Notes under the pieces: generated by a model
Database searches by the model: none
What the model was told of the DNA's origin: nothing
The model's input: the letters and a program-made list of their open reading frames with translations, nothing else
Assembly: GCF_003344965.1 (NCBI RefSeq)
Contig: NZ_CP031194.1
Location: 7,254,001-7,318,000 of the forward strand
Direction of reading: 5' to 3'
DNA length: 64,000 bases
Source: Streptomyces paludis
Lineage (GTDB): Bacteria; Actinomycetota; Actinomycetes; Streptomycetales; Streptomycetaceae
Position numbers and translations under genes: made by a program
Shown: piece by piece, positions 9,033 through 16,256 of the stretch
How positions within the stretch are numbered: the first letter of the stretch is position 1
Layout: the number at the start of each line of letters is the position of its first letter

Positions 9033-9707
9033 ATGACCGCAGCAACGCCGATCCGACAGGGGTCGTTGGGGGACCGGATCGCAGACGACCTGCGCGTTCG
9101 CATCATCAGCGGGACGCTGCGACCCGGAACGCACCTGGTCGAAGGGGTGCTCGCCGACGAGTACGACGTCAGCCGCGCCCCTGTCCGGGAGGCTCTCCAG
9201 CGCCTCGCCGGCGAGAGGCTGGTGCGCGACGGTCGACGGCGTGGAGTGCTCGTGGTCGGGTTGACGGCCGCGGACATCGACGAGCTGTACTCGCTGAGGC
9301 TGGCACTGGAGCAACTGGCCTACGAGCGCGCTATCACCTGCGACGGTCCTGAGACGAGATGGGACGCCGCGCGAGCCGCGATAGAGGAGATGCGGGCGGC
9401 CGCGACCAGCCAGGACGGCGCCCGCTTCGGCGAGGCGGACCTCGCCTTCCATCAGAACTTCTACCGCATCGCGGACCACGGCCGTCTGGAGGCGTTCTGG
9501 GACCAGTACCGACCGACGTTCTCCGCGCTGTTCGGCATCTCGATCCGCCCCGTCGCCGATCTCCAGCGCTCGGTCGACGAGCACGTCACCTTGCTGGCAC
9601 TCGCCCTCGAAGGTGAGATCGAAGGAGGCAAGCGTGAGCTGCGCCTGCATCTCGCGCGGGCTCGCGAGGTCATGATCCAGGCGGTGCTGCCGGGCGATTT
9701 AAGCTGA
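9033..9707 (+). CDS. GntR-family (FadR/FCD) transcriptional regulator
   Basis: A 224-residue regulator. The N-terminal 70 residues form a winged helix: DRIADDLRVRIISGTLRPG, then VSRAPVREALQRLAGE. The rest is an all-helical FCD ligand domain (DIDELYSLRLALEQLAYERA). A strong GAGGAG site precedes ATG 9033. Divergent from the importer/catabolic operon, it very likely represses that operon until an organic-acid or sugar-acid effector binds. The last-but-one codon (9699-9701) is TTA, the rare bldA-dependent leucine codon of Streptomyces. Confidence 0.9.
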   Translation: MTAATPIRQGSLGDRIADDLRVRIISGTLRPGTHLVEGVLADEYDVSRAPVREALQRLAGERLVRDGRRRGVLVVGLTAADIDELYSLRLALEQLAYERAITCDGPETRWDAARAAIEEMRAAATSQDGARFGEADLAFHQNFYRIADHGRLEAFWDQYRPTFSALFGISIRPVADLQRSVDEHVTLLALALEGEIEGGKRELRLHLARAREVMIQAVLPGDLS

Positions 9708-10192
9708 TCGAGCCGTGTGCGCGTCCGACCGTGTACGGTTCCGGGCCCGGTCGGATGCCGAGGGCCCACCGTTGGGCGGATCCTGGACAATCCGCTGTGG
9801 AACGGCAATTCAGCCGAGGGAAAGATCGTTTCATCGTCGAGCCGGACGAGCGGTTCGGCGTCGTCGTGCTGCGTGCCGGCGTCTGCCTGGTGGGCCGCGT
9901 ACCAGCCCACCCCTTGTGCCGCGGCCGTCAGGGACGGCGGACGGACGGCGGACGGATCGCTTCGCCGGCCAACGCCGCCGGCGAGGGCCCCGGCCGCACC
10001 GACATCACAACACGGCGACAACCTCGGCAACACCGGGACCCACAGCCCGGCGAAGCGCAGTGGATGAAGGTTCCTGCCCGAGCGACCGCGGACCTGCACC
10101 ACCCGGCCGCGGAGGATCCCCCGGCCCGCTGCGGCGCACTCCAGGCAGGCGTAACCCCACACCTCCGGCTCCGATCAGCAACGGCCACCTGA
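9708..10192. other. Gene-free interval
   Basis: 485 bp between the GntR gene and the MFS gene. Open frames here are G+C-driven; none has a ribosome site plus a recognisable protein family on either strand. No convincing terminator stem or IS end was seen. It may hold decayed sequence. Confidence 0.4.
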
Positions 10193-11449
10193 GTGCCGAT
10201 GTCCGGCGACCCTGAGACCGCGACACGACGGACCAGGACCCGAAGCGGGGAAGGCGCCGCGCCCGTCCCGCCCCGCGGTGTCGTCCTCCTGTTCGCCGTC
10301 GCCTGCGGGGCGGCGGTGGCCAACGTCTACTTCTCCCAGCCGCTCCTGGTGACCATGGGGCACGACCTCGCCATGAGCCCGGCGCTGGTCGGCAGCGTGG
10401 TCACCCTCACGCATGTCGGATACGGGCTGGGGCTCTTCTTCCTCGTACCACTGGGCGACGTGGCCGACCGCAGACGGCTCATCGTCGCCCAGTTGCTGCT
10501 TCTGGTGGTGGCGCTGGCCGTGGTGTCCACCGCCCGTACGGCGGCGGTCCTGCTCGCGGGCATGGCCGCGACGGGGCTGCTCGCGGTCGTCACACAGACA
10601 CTCGTCGCCTTCGCGGCGTCACTGGCCCCTCCCGCCGGGCGCGGACGGGTCGTCGGTCTGGTCACCAGCGGCGTGGTCATCGGAATCCTGCTCGCCCGCA
10701 CGGCGTCCGGCCTCCTCGCCGATCTCGCGGGCTGGCGCTCCGTCTACCTCGCCTCGGCGTCACTCATCGCCCTGCTCTCCCTGGTCCTGTACCGCGTACT
10801 GCCACGTCACAACGGCACTCCGCCGGTACCGCTGCGCTACGGACAGCTCCTGCGCTCCACGATCACCCTGTTCGCACGGGAACGACTGCTCCGGCTCCGC
10901 GCCCTGTTCGGCCTGCTGGTCTTCGCGGCCTTCAGCACTCTGTGGAGCAGCGTCGCGCTGCCGCTCAGCGAGGCCCCGTACTTCTGGTCCCACAGCGCGA
11001 TCGGGGCGCTGGGGCTGATCGGTGCCGCCGGCGCCCTGGCCGCGACCGCGGCCGGCCGGCTGAACGACCGCGGACTCTCCCGGCACACCACGGGCATCGC
11101 CCTGGCTCTGCTCGCCGCCTCGTGGCTGCCCTTGGCCTTCACCCGTAGCTCGCTCTGGGCCCTGGTCGTCGGGGTGATCCTTCTCTATCTCGCCGTGCAG
11201 GCGGTCCATGTCACCAACCAGACCCTCATCTACGCCCTGCATCCGGACGCGGGCAGCCGGCTCATCGGCGGATACATGGTCTTCTACGCCATCGGCAGCG
11301 CCACCGGCGCCATCGCCGCGACCGCCCTCTACACGGCGGCCGGCTGGGGCGCCGTCTGCGCACTCGGTGCCACGTTCAGCTGCCTCGGGCTCGTGCTGTG
11401 GGTGTTCACTCGACACAGCACCCCGGACCCCACCGCGAAAGCGACCTGA
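10193..11449 (+). CDS. MFS transporter, 12 TM
   Basis: A 418-residue major facilitator with twelve hydrophobic segments. The N-terminal half shows VANVYFSQPLLVTMGHDLAM and the cytoplasmic loop motif GDVADRRRLIVA between TM2 and TM3. This pattern fits the YnfM/YgaY-like drug efflux group. GTG 10193 or ATG 10199 are both possible starts; neither has a good ribosome site. It stands alone with no clear operon partner, so the substrate is unknown. Confidence 0.85.
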   Translation: MPMSGDPETATRRTRTRSGEGAAPVPPRGVVLLFAVACGAAVANVYFSQPLLVTMGHDLAMSPALVGSVVTLTHVGYGLGLFFLVPLGDVADRRRLIVAQLLLLVVALAVVSTARTAAVLLAGMAATGLLAVVTQTLVAFAASLAPPAGRGRVVGLVTSGVVIGILLARTASGLLADLAGWRSVYLASASLIALLSLVLYRVLPRHNGTPPVPLRYGQLLRSTITLFARERLLRLRALFGLLVFAAFSTLWSSVALPLSEAPYFWSHSAIGALGLIGAAGALAATAAGRLNDRGLSRHTTGIALALLAASWLPLAFTRSSLWALVVGVILLYLAVQAVHVTNQTLIYALHPDAGSRLIGGYMVFYAIGSATGAIAATALYTAAGWGAVCALGATFSCLGLVLWVFTRHSTPDPTAKAT

Positions 11450-11711
11450 GGGCGCGACCGGATCCCGGGCGCCTCCGGGGGCCGGGCCGCTCCCGCACCG
11501 CGTCGGGAAGCCGCCGCGCGGGTGGCCGTCAACCGTCGAGCGCCCGTCCGCCAAGGGGCTTTCGGGTGTGGTGTATGGGGTCAACTCCCTTGCCAATTAA
11601 CCAGGTTGGAAGAAGTGGCTCTATCTGAGCACAGATTGACCTTGAAACGCCTGTGCCGTGAGTGGCCCCATGGGCCAGCATGACCGTCGCCCGGCAGCCC
11701 TGCCCGGCAGT

Positions 11712-11734
11712 CCTTGAACCACCGTTCTTCAAGG
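11712..11734 (+). promoter_or_regulatory. Hairpin covering the ribosome site of the next gene
   Basis: CCTTGAA (11712-11718) pairs exactly with TTCAAGG (11728-11734) across a 9-base loop. The right arm contains the first part of the AAGGGG ribosome-binding sequence (11731-11736) for the TTG start at 11745. Folding would hide the Shine-Dalgarno element. Confidence 0.45.
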
Positions 11735-11744
11735 GGTTGACCAC

Positions 11745-12191
11745 TTGTCCCGCTTTGCGAACGTCATCAAGGGAAGTATCCGCAGCCGTGCCGTACTGGC
11801 CGGCATCGCCTCCGTGCTGGCCGTGGGAGCCACCGGTATCACCGCTGGTCCCGCCGCCGCCGCGGACGACGGTGCGTCGGTTCAGTACGTCCACTACGGG
11901 GACGGCACGTACTACAACACCGGACTCGGCGCCTGCGGGTGGAGGAACAACGACAGCCAGCTGGTCGTGGCCATCTCACAGCGGTGGTACGGCACCGCTC
12001 CCAACCCCAACAACTCGGCCGCGTGCGGCAAGCAGCTGAAAGTCCGCGGCCCGCTCGGTGTGGTGTACGTGACGATCGTCGACAAGTGCATGGGCTGTGC
12101 GACGGACGACCTGGATCTCAGCCCCGCCGCCTTCCGCAAGATAGCGAACATCAGCCAGGGCCGGGTGTCCATCCGTTGGGTCTGGGCGTAG
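11745..12191 (+). CDS. Small secreted double-psi beta-barrel protein (papain-inhibitor/expansin-like)
   Basis: A 148-residue precursor starting at TTG 11745, with AAGGGG 8 bases upstream. A Sec signal peptide of about 40 residues ends PAAAA. The mature 12 kDa domain has YGDGTYYNTGLGACGW, then SAACGKQLKV and VDKCMGCATDDLDLSPAAF, the double-psi barrel pattern with the conserved Asp (D113) and four cysteines (64, 94, 115, 118). It resembles RlpA/expansin-like folds and, from memory, the secreted Streptomyces papain inhibitor family. Either cell-wall binding or protease inhibition is possible. No catalytic claim is made. Confidence 0.8.
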   Translation: MSRFANVIKGSIRSRAVLAGIASVLAVGATGITAGPAAAADDGASVQYVHYGDGTYYNTGLGACGWRNNDSQLVVAISQRWYGTAPNPNNSAACGKQLKVRGPLGVVYVTIVDKCMGCATDDLDLSPAAFRKIANISQGRVSIRWVWA

Positions 12192-12270
12192 TCACCTCGC
12201 ACGGCTGACGGCAGTACGCGTACACCGTCGCCGTCCGCGTCGGCGGCCCGGTCCGAGCCATTCCGTGTAT

Positions 12271-12302
12271 CGCGGGCGTATCGGAAATCGCATACGCCCG
12301 CG
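12271..12302. terminator. Inverted-repeat terminator
   Basis: CGCGGGCGTAT (12271-12281) pairs perfectly with ATACGCCCGCG (12292-12302) around a 10-base loop. It lies 80 bp after the secreted barrel gene and before the next gene. There is no T-tract, as is common in Streptomyces terminators. Confidence 0.65.
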
Positions 12303-12379
12303 CAACAGCCCGGCGTCTTCAGTGGAGGCATGAAACACAGTGCATCACTGTCAGCGCCGGATCTGTTCGGGAATGGGGC

Positions 12380-13636
12380 GTGATCATGGACTCGGACGCG
12401 GTACGGGGCGTCGGCCGGCGGCGGCTGTTCGGATGGGGCGGGCTGGCCGCCGCCGGCGCGGTGGCGGGCGGTATGCCGCTGGTGGGCGCCCGGATCGCCC
12501 ACGCCGACCCGGCTCCCACCGATTCGTACGGGGACGACCGGATCCCGGGGGACACCCTGCCCGGTGGAGCCTACGACCGGTACGTGGCGGGGCTGGCCGC
12601 CGAGGGCAGGTTCTCCGGTGTGGTGCTGCTGTCGCACCGGGGCCGCACGGTCCTGTCCCGCAGCTACGGGATGGCCGACAGCGAGAAGGGGATCCCCCAC
12701 CGCGAGGACACCGCGTTCAGCCTCAGCTCGGCGGGCAAGCCGTTCCACGCGGTGGCCGTCCTGCAACTGGCGCAGCGGGGCAGGCTGCGGCTGTCGGACA
12801 CGGTGGGCACCCACCTGACCGGCTTCGCCGAGGACATCGCCGGGCAGGTGACCATCCACCACCTGCTGTCCGGCACCTCCGGGCTGGATTCCCCGGACGA
12901 GGACGTGCGACGCGTCTTCCACAGCCGGGAGGAGGTGCGCGAGTACTACGAGCGGCGGGCCCGGCAGGCGAGACTGGTGGGCGTCCCGGGCACTCCCGGC
13001 ACCGGCCACGCGGAGGCTGAGGTCACCATCGCCGCGCTGATCGTGGAGGCCGTGGCCGGCACGACGTACTGGGACTACGTCGAGGAGAACATCTTCGAGC
13101 GCTGCGGCATGACCGGCTCGGCGTTCCGCACCAGGCCGCAGTGGCTCACCGACCCGCACATCGCGCACCCGTACATGGAACTGGCCGACGGCAGCGTCGT
13201 GGACGCGCTCCGCGACCTGGACCAAGGCAGCGGGTCCCCGTACACACGCGGCAAGAACCCGGGCCGCGCCTTCATCGACGCCCCCGGGGACGGCGGCTTC
13301 GCCACCGCGCCGGATCTGGTCCGGTTCGCGCGGGCGCTGACCGACGGTACGGTGCTGGACCGGCCCTGGGCCGATGTGCTATTCGGGGCCAAGATCCCCC
13401 GCGGGCGGACGTCGTTCGGTGCGTACGGGCTCGCGGTCGGCATCGTCAATGGCCAGTGGGAGTACCAGCGTGCCGGGGGAAACCCCGGTGTCGGCGCCAA
13501 CTGGAGCGTCTATCCGTACACCGGCTGGGTCGCCGTCACCCTCATCAACCGCGACTCCGACAATCTGGCGGACATCCTCAGGCAGCAGACACAGGCCATC
13601 ACCGGCGCCGCGCCCTCCGGCGGGGCGGGCGGCTGA
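12380..13636 (+). CDS. Secreted serine hydrolase, class C beta-lactamase-like, with altered motifs
   Basis: A 418-residue penicillin-binding/beta-lactamase superfamily protein. The N-terminus carries a twin-arginine-like RRRLFGWGG followed by a hydrophobic stretch and AHA, indicating export. The first catalytic motif is present as S117-A-G-K120. The expected second motif (Tyr-x-Asn in FSYSNxGY) is not; the region reads PGTGHAEAEVTIAALIVEAV. The third motif region reads RAGGNPGVGANW rather than HGGG. It may be an inactive binder or an esterase/peptidase with a shifted general base. GTG 12380 and ATG 12386 are alternative starts. It lies 8 bp before vanZ and may share its transcript. Confidence 0.83.
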   Translation: MIMDSDAVRGVGRRRLFGWGGLAAAGAVAGGMPLVGARIAHADPAPTDSYGDDRIPGDTLPGGAYDRYVAGLAAEGRFSGVVLLSHRGRTVLSRSYGMADSEKGIPHREDTAFSLSSAGKPFHAVAVLQLAQRGRLRLSDTVGTHLTGFAEDIAGQVTIHHLLSGTSGLDSPDEDVRRVFHSREEVREYYERRARQARLVGVPGTPGTGHAEAEVTIAALIVEAVAGTTYWDYVEENIFERCGMTGSAFRTRPQWLTDPHIAHPYMELADGSVVDALRDLDQGSGSPYTRGKNPGRAFIDAPGDGGFATAPDLVRFARALTDGTVLDRPWADVLFGAKIPRGRTSFGAYGLAVGIVNGQWEYQRAGGNPGVGANWSVYPYTGWVAVTLINRDSDNLADILRQQTQAITGAAPSGGAGG

Positions 13637-13644
13637 GGGAGAAC

Positions 13645-14340
13645 ATGAATCACATTCCGTCCCCCTCAGCACCGCCCCGCCGGATCCTGCTCACCGGCCT
13701 GGCGATCCTCGGTCTGGCGGGCGTGCTGTTCGCCGTGCGGCGGCCGCTCCTGATGACCGCTCCGGCCTGTATGGCCGGGCGGTGGCACGGCTGCTTCGAC
13801 ACGTTCAACGGTGTGGTGCTCATGACGCTGGTCGGGCTGCCCCTGGCCGCCGCGGTGGTGTGGGCTCTGGCGCGCCTGCGGCGCGCCGGCGGTGTCACTT
13901 CGGCGTGGCGGATGTCGCTGGCCGAGGTGGGCATGGTCTACGGGACGGTGCCGATGGTGTGGCTGACCCTGCAACCGGGCCCGGGGGCCGGTGTCGTCCC
14001 CGGCCGGGTGAGTCTGATCCCGCTGCGGGACCTGGTCACGATGGGGCCGGTCGGCATCGGCGGCAATCTGCTGATCTTCGCGGCGCTGGGGTTCTTCGCT
14101 CCGGTACGGTGCGCGGCGCTGGCGTCCGTGCCGCGGATCCTGGTGCTCGGGGCGGGCTGCTCGGTCCTGGTCGAGACCGCGCAGTACGTCCTGCGGCTGG
14201 ACCGGGTGTCGTCCGTGGACGACGTACTGGTCAACGCGGCCGGCGCCGTGCTGTTCGGGCTGGCGTCGCGCCGCCTGTGGCGCACCGCGGCGGAGGTGCC
14301 GGCGGACCGGCCTCGCCCCGTACCGACGCACGCACGGTGA
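13645..14340 (+). CDS. VanZ-family membrane protein
   Basis: A 231-residue protein with four to five membrane helices. The VanZ signature is in the C-terminal half: GCSVLVETAQYVLRLDR, then SSVDDVLVNAAGAVLFG, matching the E-x-x-Q and D-x-x-x-N-x-x-G pattern. GAGGGAG precedes ATG 13645. VanZ in Tn1546 gives low-level teicoplanin resistance, but most actinobacterial homologues are uncharacterised. Its place between an exported hydrolase-like protein and a two-component system suggests a cell-envelope role. Confidence 0.87.
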   Translation: MNHIPSPSAPPRRILLTGLAILGLAGVLFAVRRPLLMTAPACMAGRWHGCFDTFNGVVLMTLVGLPLAAAVVWALARLRRAGGVTSAWRMSLAEVGMVYGTVPMVWLTLQPGPGAGVVPGRVSLIPLRDLVTMGPVGIGGNLLIFAALGFFAPVRCAALASVPRILVLGAGCSVLVETAQYVLRLDRVSSVDDVLVNAAGAVLFGLASRRLWRTAAEVPADRPRPVPTHAR

Positions 14341-14398
14341 GCGGTGTGTCCGTGTGCACCCGTCGCCGCCGATTCCGCGATGACCATAGGCTTCACGT

Positions 14399-15115
14399 AT
14401 GCGCGTACTGATCGTGGAGGACGAGCCCTACCTGGCCGAGGCGGTCCGGGACGGTCTGCGGCTGGAGGCGATCGCCGCCGACATCGCCGGCGACGGCGAC
14501 ACCGCCCTGGAACTGCTCGGCGTCCACTCCTACGACCTCGCGGTCCTCGACCGTGACATCCCCGGACCCTCCGGCGACGAGGTCGCCCGGCGTATTGTCG
14601 CCTCCGGCAGTGGCATTCCGATCCTCATGCTCACCGCTGCCGACCGGATCGACGACAAGGCGTCCGGTTTCCAGCTCGGCGCCGACGACTACCTCACCAA
14701 ACCGTTCGAGCTGCGGGAGCTGGTCCTGCGGCTGCGGGCGCTCGACCGCAGACGCGGGTACGCGCGGCCCCCGGTGCACGAGATCGCGGGCCTGCGGCTC
14801 GACCCGTTCCGCCGGGAGGTCTTCCGCGACGAACGCTATGTCGCGCTCACCCGTAAGCAGTTCGCGGTGCTGGAAGTCCTCGTCGCCGCCGAGGGCGGGG
14901 TCGTCGGGGCCGAAGAGCTGCTGGAACGGGCCTGGGACGAGAACGCCAATCCCTTCACCAACGCCGTGCGCATCACCGTCTCCGCGCTGCGTAAACGGCT
15001 CGGCGAACCATGGATCATCGCGACGGTGCCCGGCGTCGGCTACCGGATCGACACCGGTACGCACACCGCCGCCCCGGACCGGGACATCGCCGCCCCCGGC
15101 AGTACGTATGCGTAG
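14399..15115 (+). CDS. OmpR/PhoB-type response regulator
   Basis: A 238-residue response regulator. The receiver has the acidic pocket VEDEP, phosphoacceptor Asp51 in VLDRDIPG, the Thr in LTAADR and Lys in LTKPFELREL. The C-terminal winged helix (from about 130) shows ALTRKQFAVLEVLVAAEG and RITVSALRKRLG. The gene end overlaps the kinase start by 8 bp, so the two are translationally coupled. Targets may include the preceding vanZ operon; no box was identified. Confidence 0.94.
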   Translation: MRVLIVEDEPYLAEAVRDGLRLEAIAADIAGDGDTALELLGVHSYDLAVLDRDIPGPSGDEVARRIVASGSGIPILMLTAADRIDDKASGFQLGADDYLTKPFELRELVLRLRALDRRRGYARPPVHEIAGLRLDPFRREVFRDERYVALTRKQFAVLEVLVAAEGGVVGAEELLERAWDENANPFTNAVRITVSALRKRLGEPWIIATVPGVGYRIDTGTHTAAPDRDIAAPGSTYA

Positions 15116-16256
15116 ACGCCCAGGGCTCAGCGCCCGGCTGAGACTCGCCCTCAGCTACGCCGGATTCGTGTCGCTCGCCGGCGCTCTCCTGCTGGCCGTG
15201 GTGTGGGTGTTCCTGCTGCGCTACGTACCGGACAGCGATATGGGTCTTCTCGGGATCGCACCCAACCGCTACGTCCTTCTGCAAGCCTTCGTCCCCGCCG
15301 CGGCCGCGGCCATGGTCCTCCTGCTCGTGTTCGGGCTCGTCGGGGGATGGATCCTCGCCGGCCGGATGCTCGCCCCACTCGTACAGATCACGGATGCGGC
15401 CCGGGCCACCGAGAAGGGGTCGCTCTCCCACCGGATCCGTATGAAGGGCCGCCAGGACGAATTCCGCGCACTCTCCGACGCGTTCGACTCGATGCTCGAA
15501 CGGCTTGAGTCCCACGTCGCCGAGCAGCGGCGATTCGCCGCGAACGCCTCCCACGAACTGCGCACCCCGCTGGCGATCTCGCGGACGCTCCTCGATGTCG
15601 CCCGCAAGGACCCCACGCGGGCACGGGACGACATCATCGAGCGCCTGTACGTAGTCAACCGGCGGGCGACCGATCTCACCGAGGCCCTCCTGCTGCTCAG
15701 CCGAGGCGACCGCGGAAATCTCACCCGCGAGAGCGTCGATCTCTCCCTCATCGCCGAAGAAGCTGCGGAGACGCTGCTTCCCCTCGCCGAACAGCGCCGG
15801 ATCACGCTGGACGTCACCGGAGGGCCGGCGCCGACGAGCGGCTCCGCCGAGCTTCTGTCGCGGATGGTGACGAACCTCGTCCAGAACGCCGTCGTCCACA
15901 ACCTCCCCGCCGACGGCACCGTGACAGTCCACACCGAGGCGCACGGCGACACGAGCGTGCTGAGGGTCGAGAACACCGGCCGCCGGATCCCCCCGGAACG
16001 GGTGCCGACCCTCATCGAACCCTTCCAGCGCGGAACGGAACGCGTACGCACCGACGAGCACGCCGGCGTCGGCCTCGGCCTGGCCATCGTGCACAGCATC
16101 GTCCGCGCCCACGACGGGACCCTCGACCTCGCCCCGGGCCGCGCCGGCGGTCTCCTCATCACGGTCCGGCTGCCTGCGGCACCGTGGCCGGCGCGGCCGC
16201 ACGTCATCACCTCACGGTCGATGGGGGGCCTGCCCGTCCTTCGGGACGGGCGGTGA
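15108..16256 (+). CDS. Sensor histidine kinase
   Basis: A 382-residue membrane kinase. Two TM helices (about residues 14-37 and 62-85) flank a short extracellular loop of about 25 residues, too small for a folded sensor domain, so the signal is probably sensed in or at the membrane. A HAMP segment follows, then the dimerisation motif ASHELRTPLA with phospho-His149, an N-box with NLVQNAVVHN, and G boxes including GVGLGLAIVHSIV. ATG 15108 lies within the regulator's last codons. The last 45 bp overlap the convergent ABC gene. Confidence 0.93.
   Translation: MRRRPGLSARLRLALSYAGFVSLAGALLLAVVWVFLLRYVPDSDMGLLGIAPNRYVLLQAFVPAAAAAMVLLLVFGLVGGWILAGRMLAPLVQITDAARATEKGSLSHRIRMKGRQDEFRALSDAFDSMLERLESHVAEQRRFAANASHELRTPLAISRTLLDVARKDPTRARDDIIERLYVVNRRATDLTEALLLLSRGDRGNLTRESVDLSLIAEEAAETLLPLAEQRRITLDVTGGPAPTSGSAELLSRMVTNLVQNAVVHNLPADGTVTVHTEAHGDTSVLRVENTGRRIPPERVPTLIEPFQRGTERVRTDEHAGVGLGLAIVHSIVRAHDGTLDLAPGRAGGLLITVRLPAAPWPARPHVITSRSMGGLPVLRDGR

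Noticed and set aside
9461..10162. A minus-strand open frame covering the gap after the GntR gene
   Set aside because: It overlaps the GntR coding region and has no recognisable motif or ribosome site.
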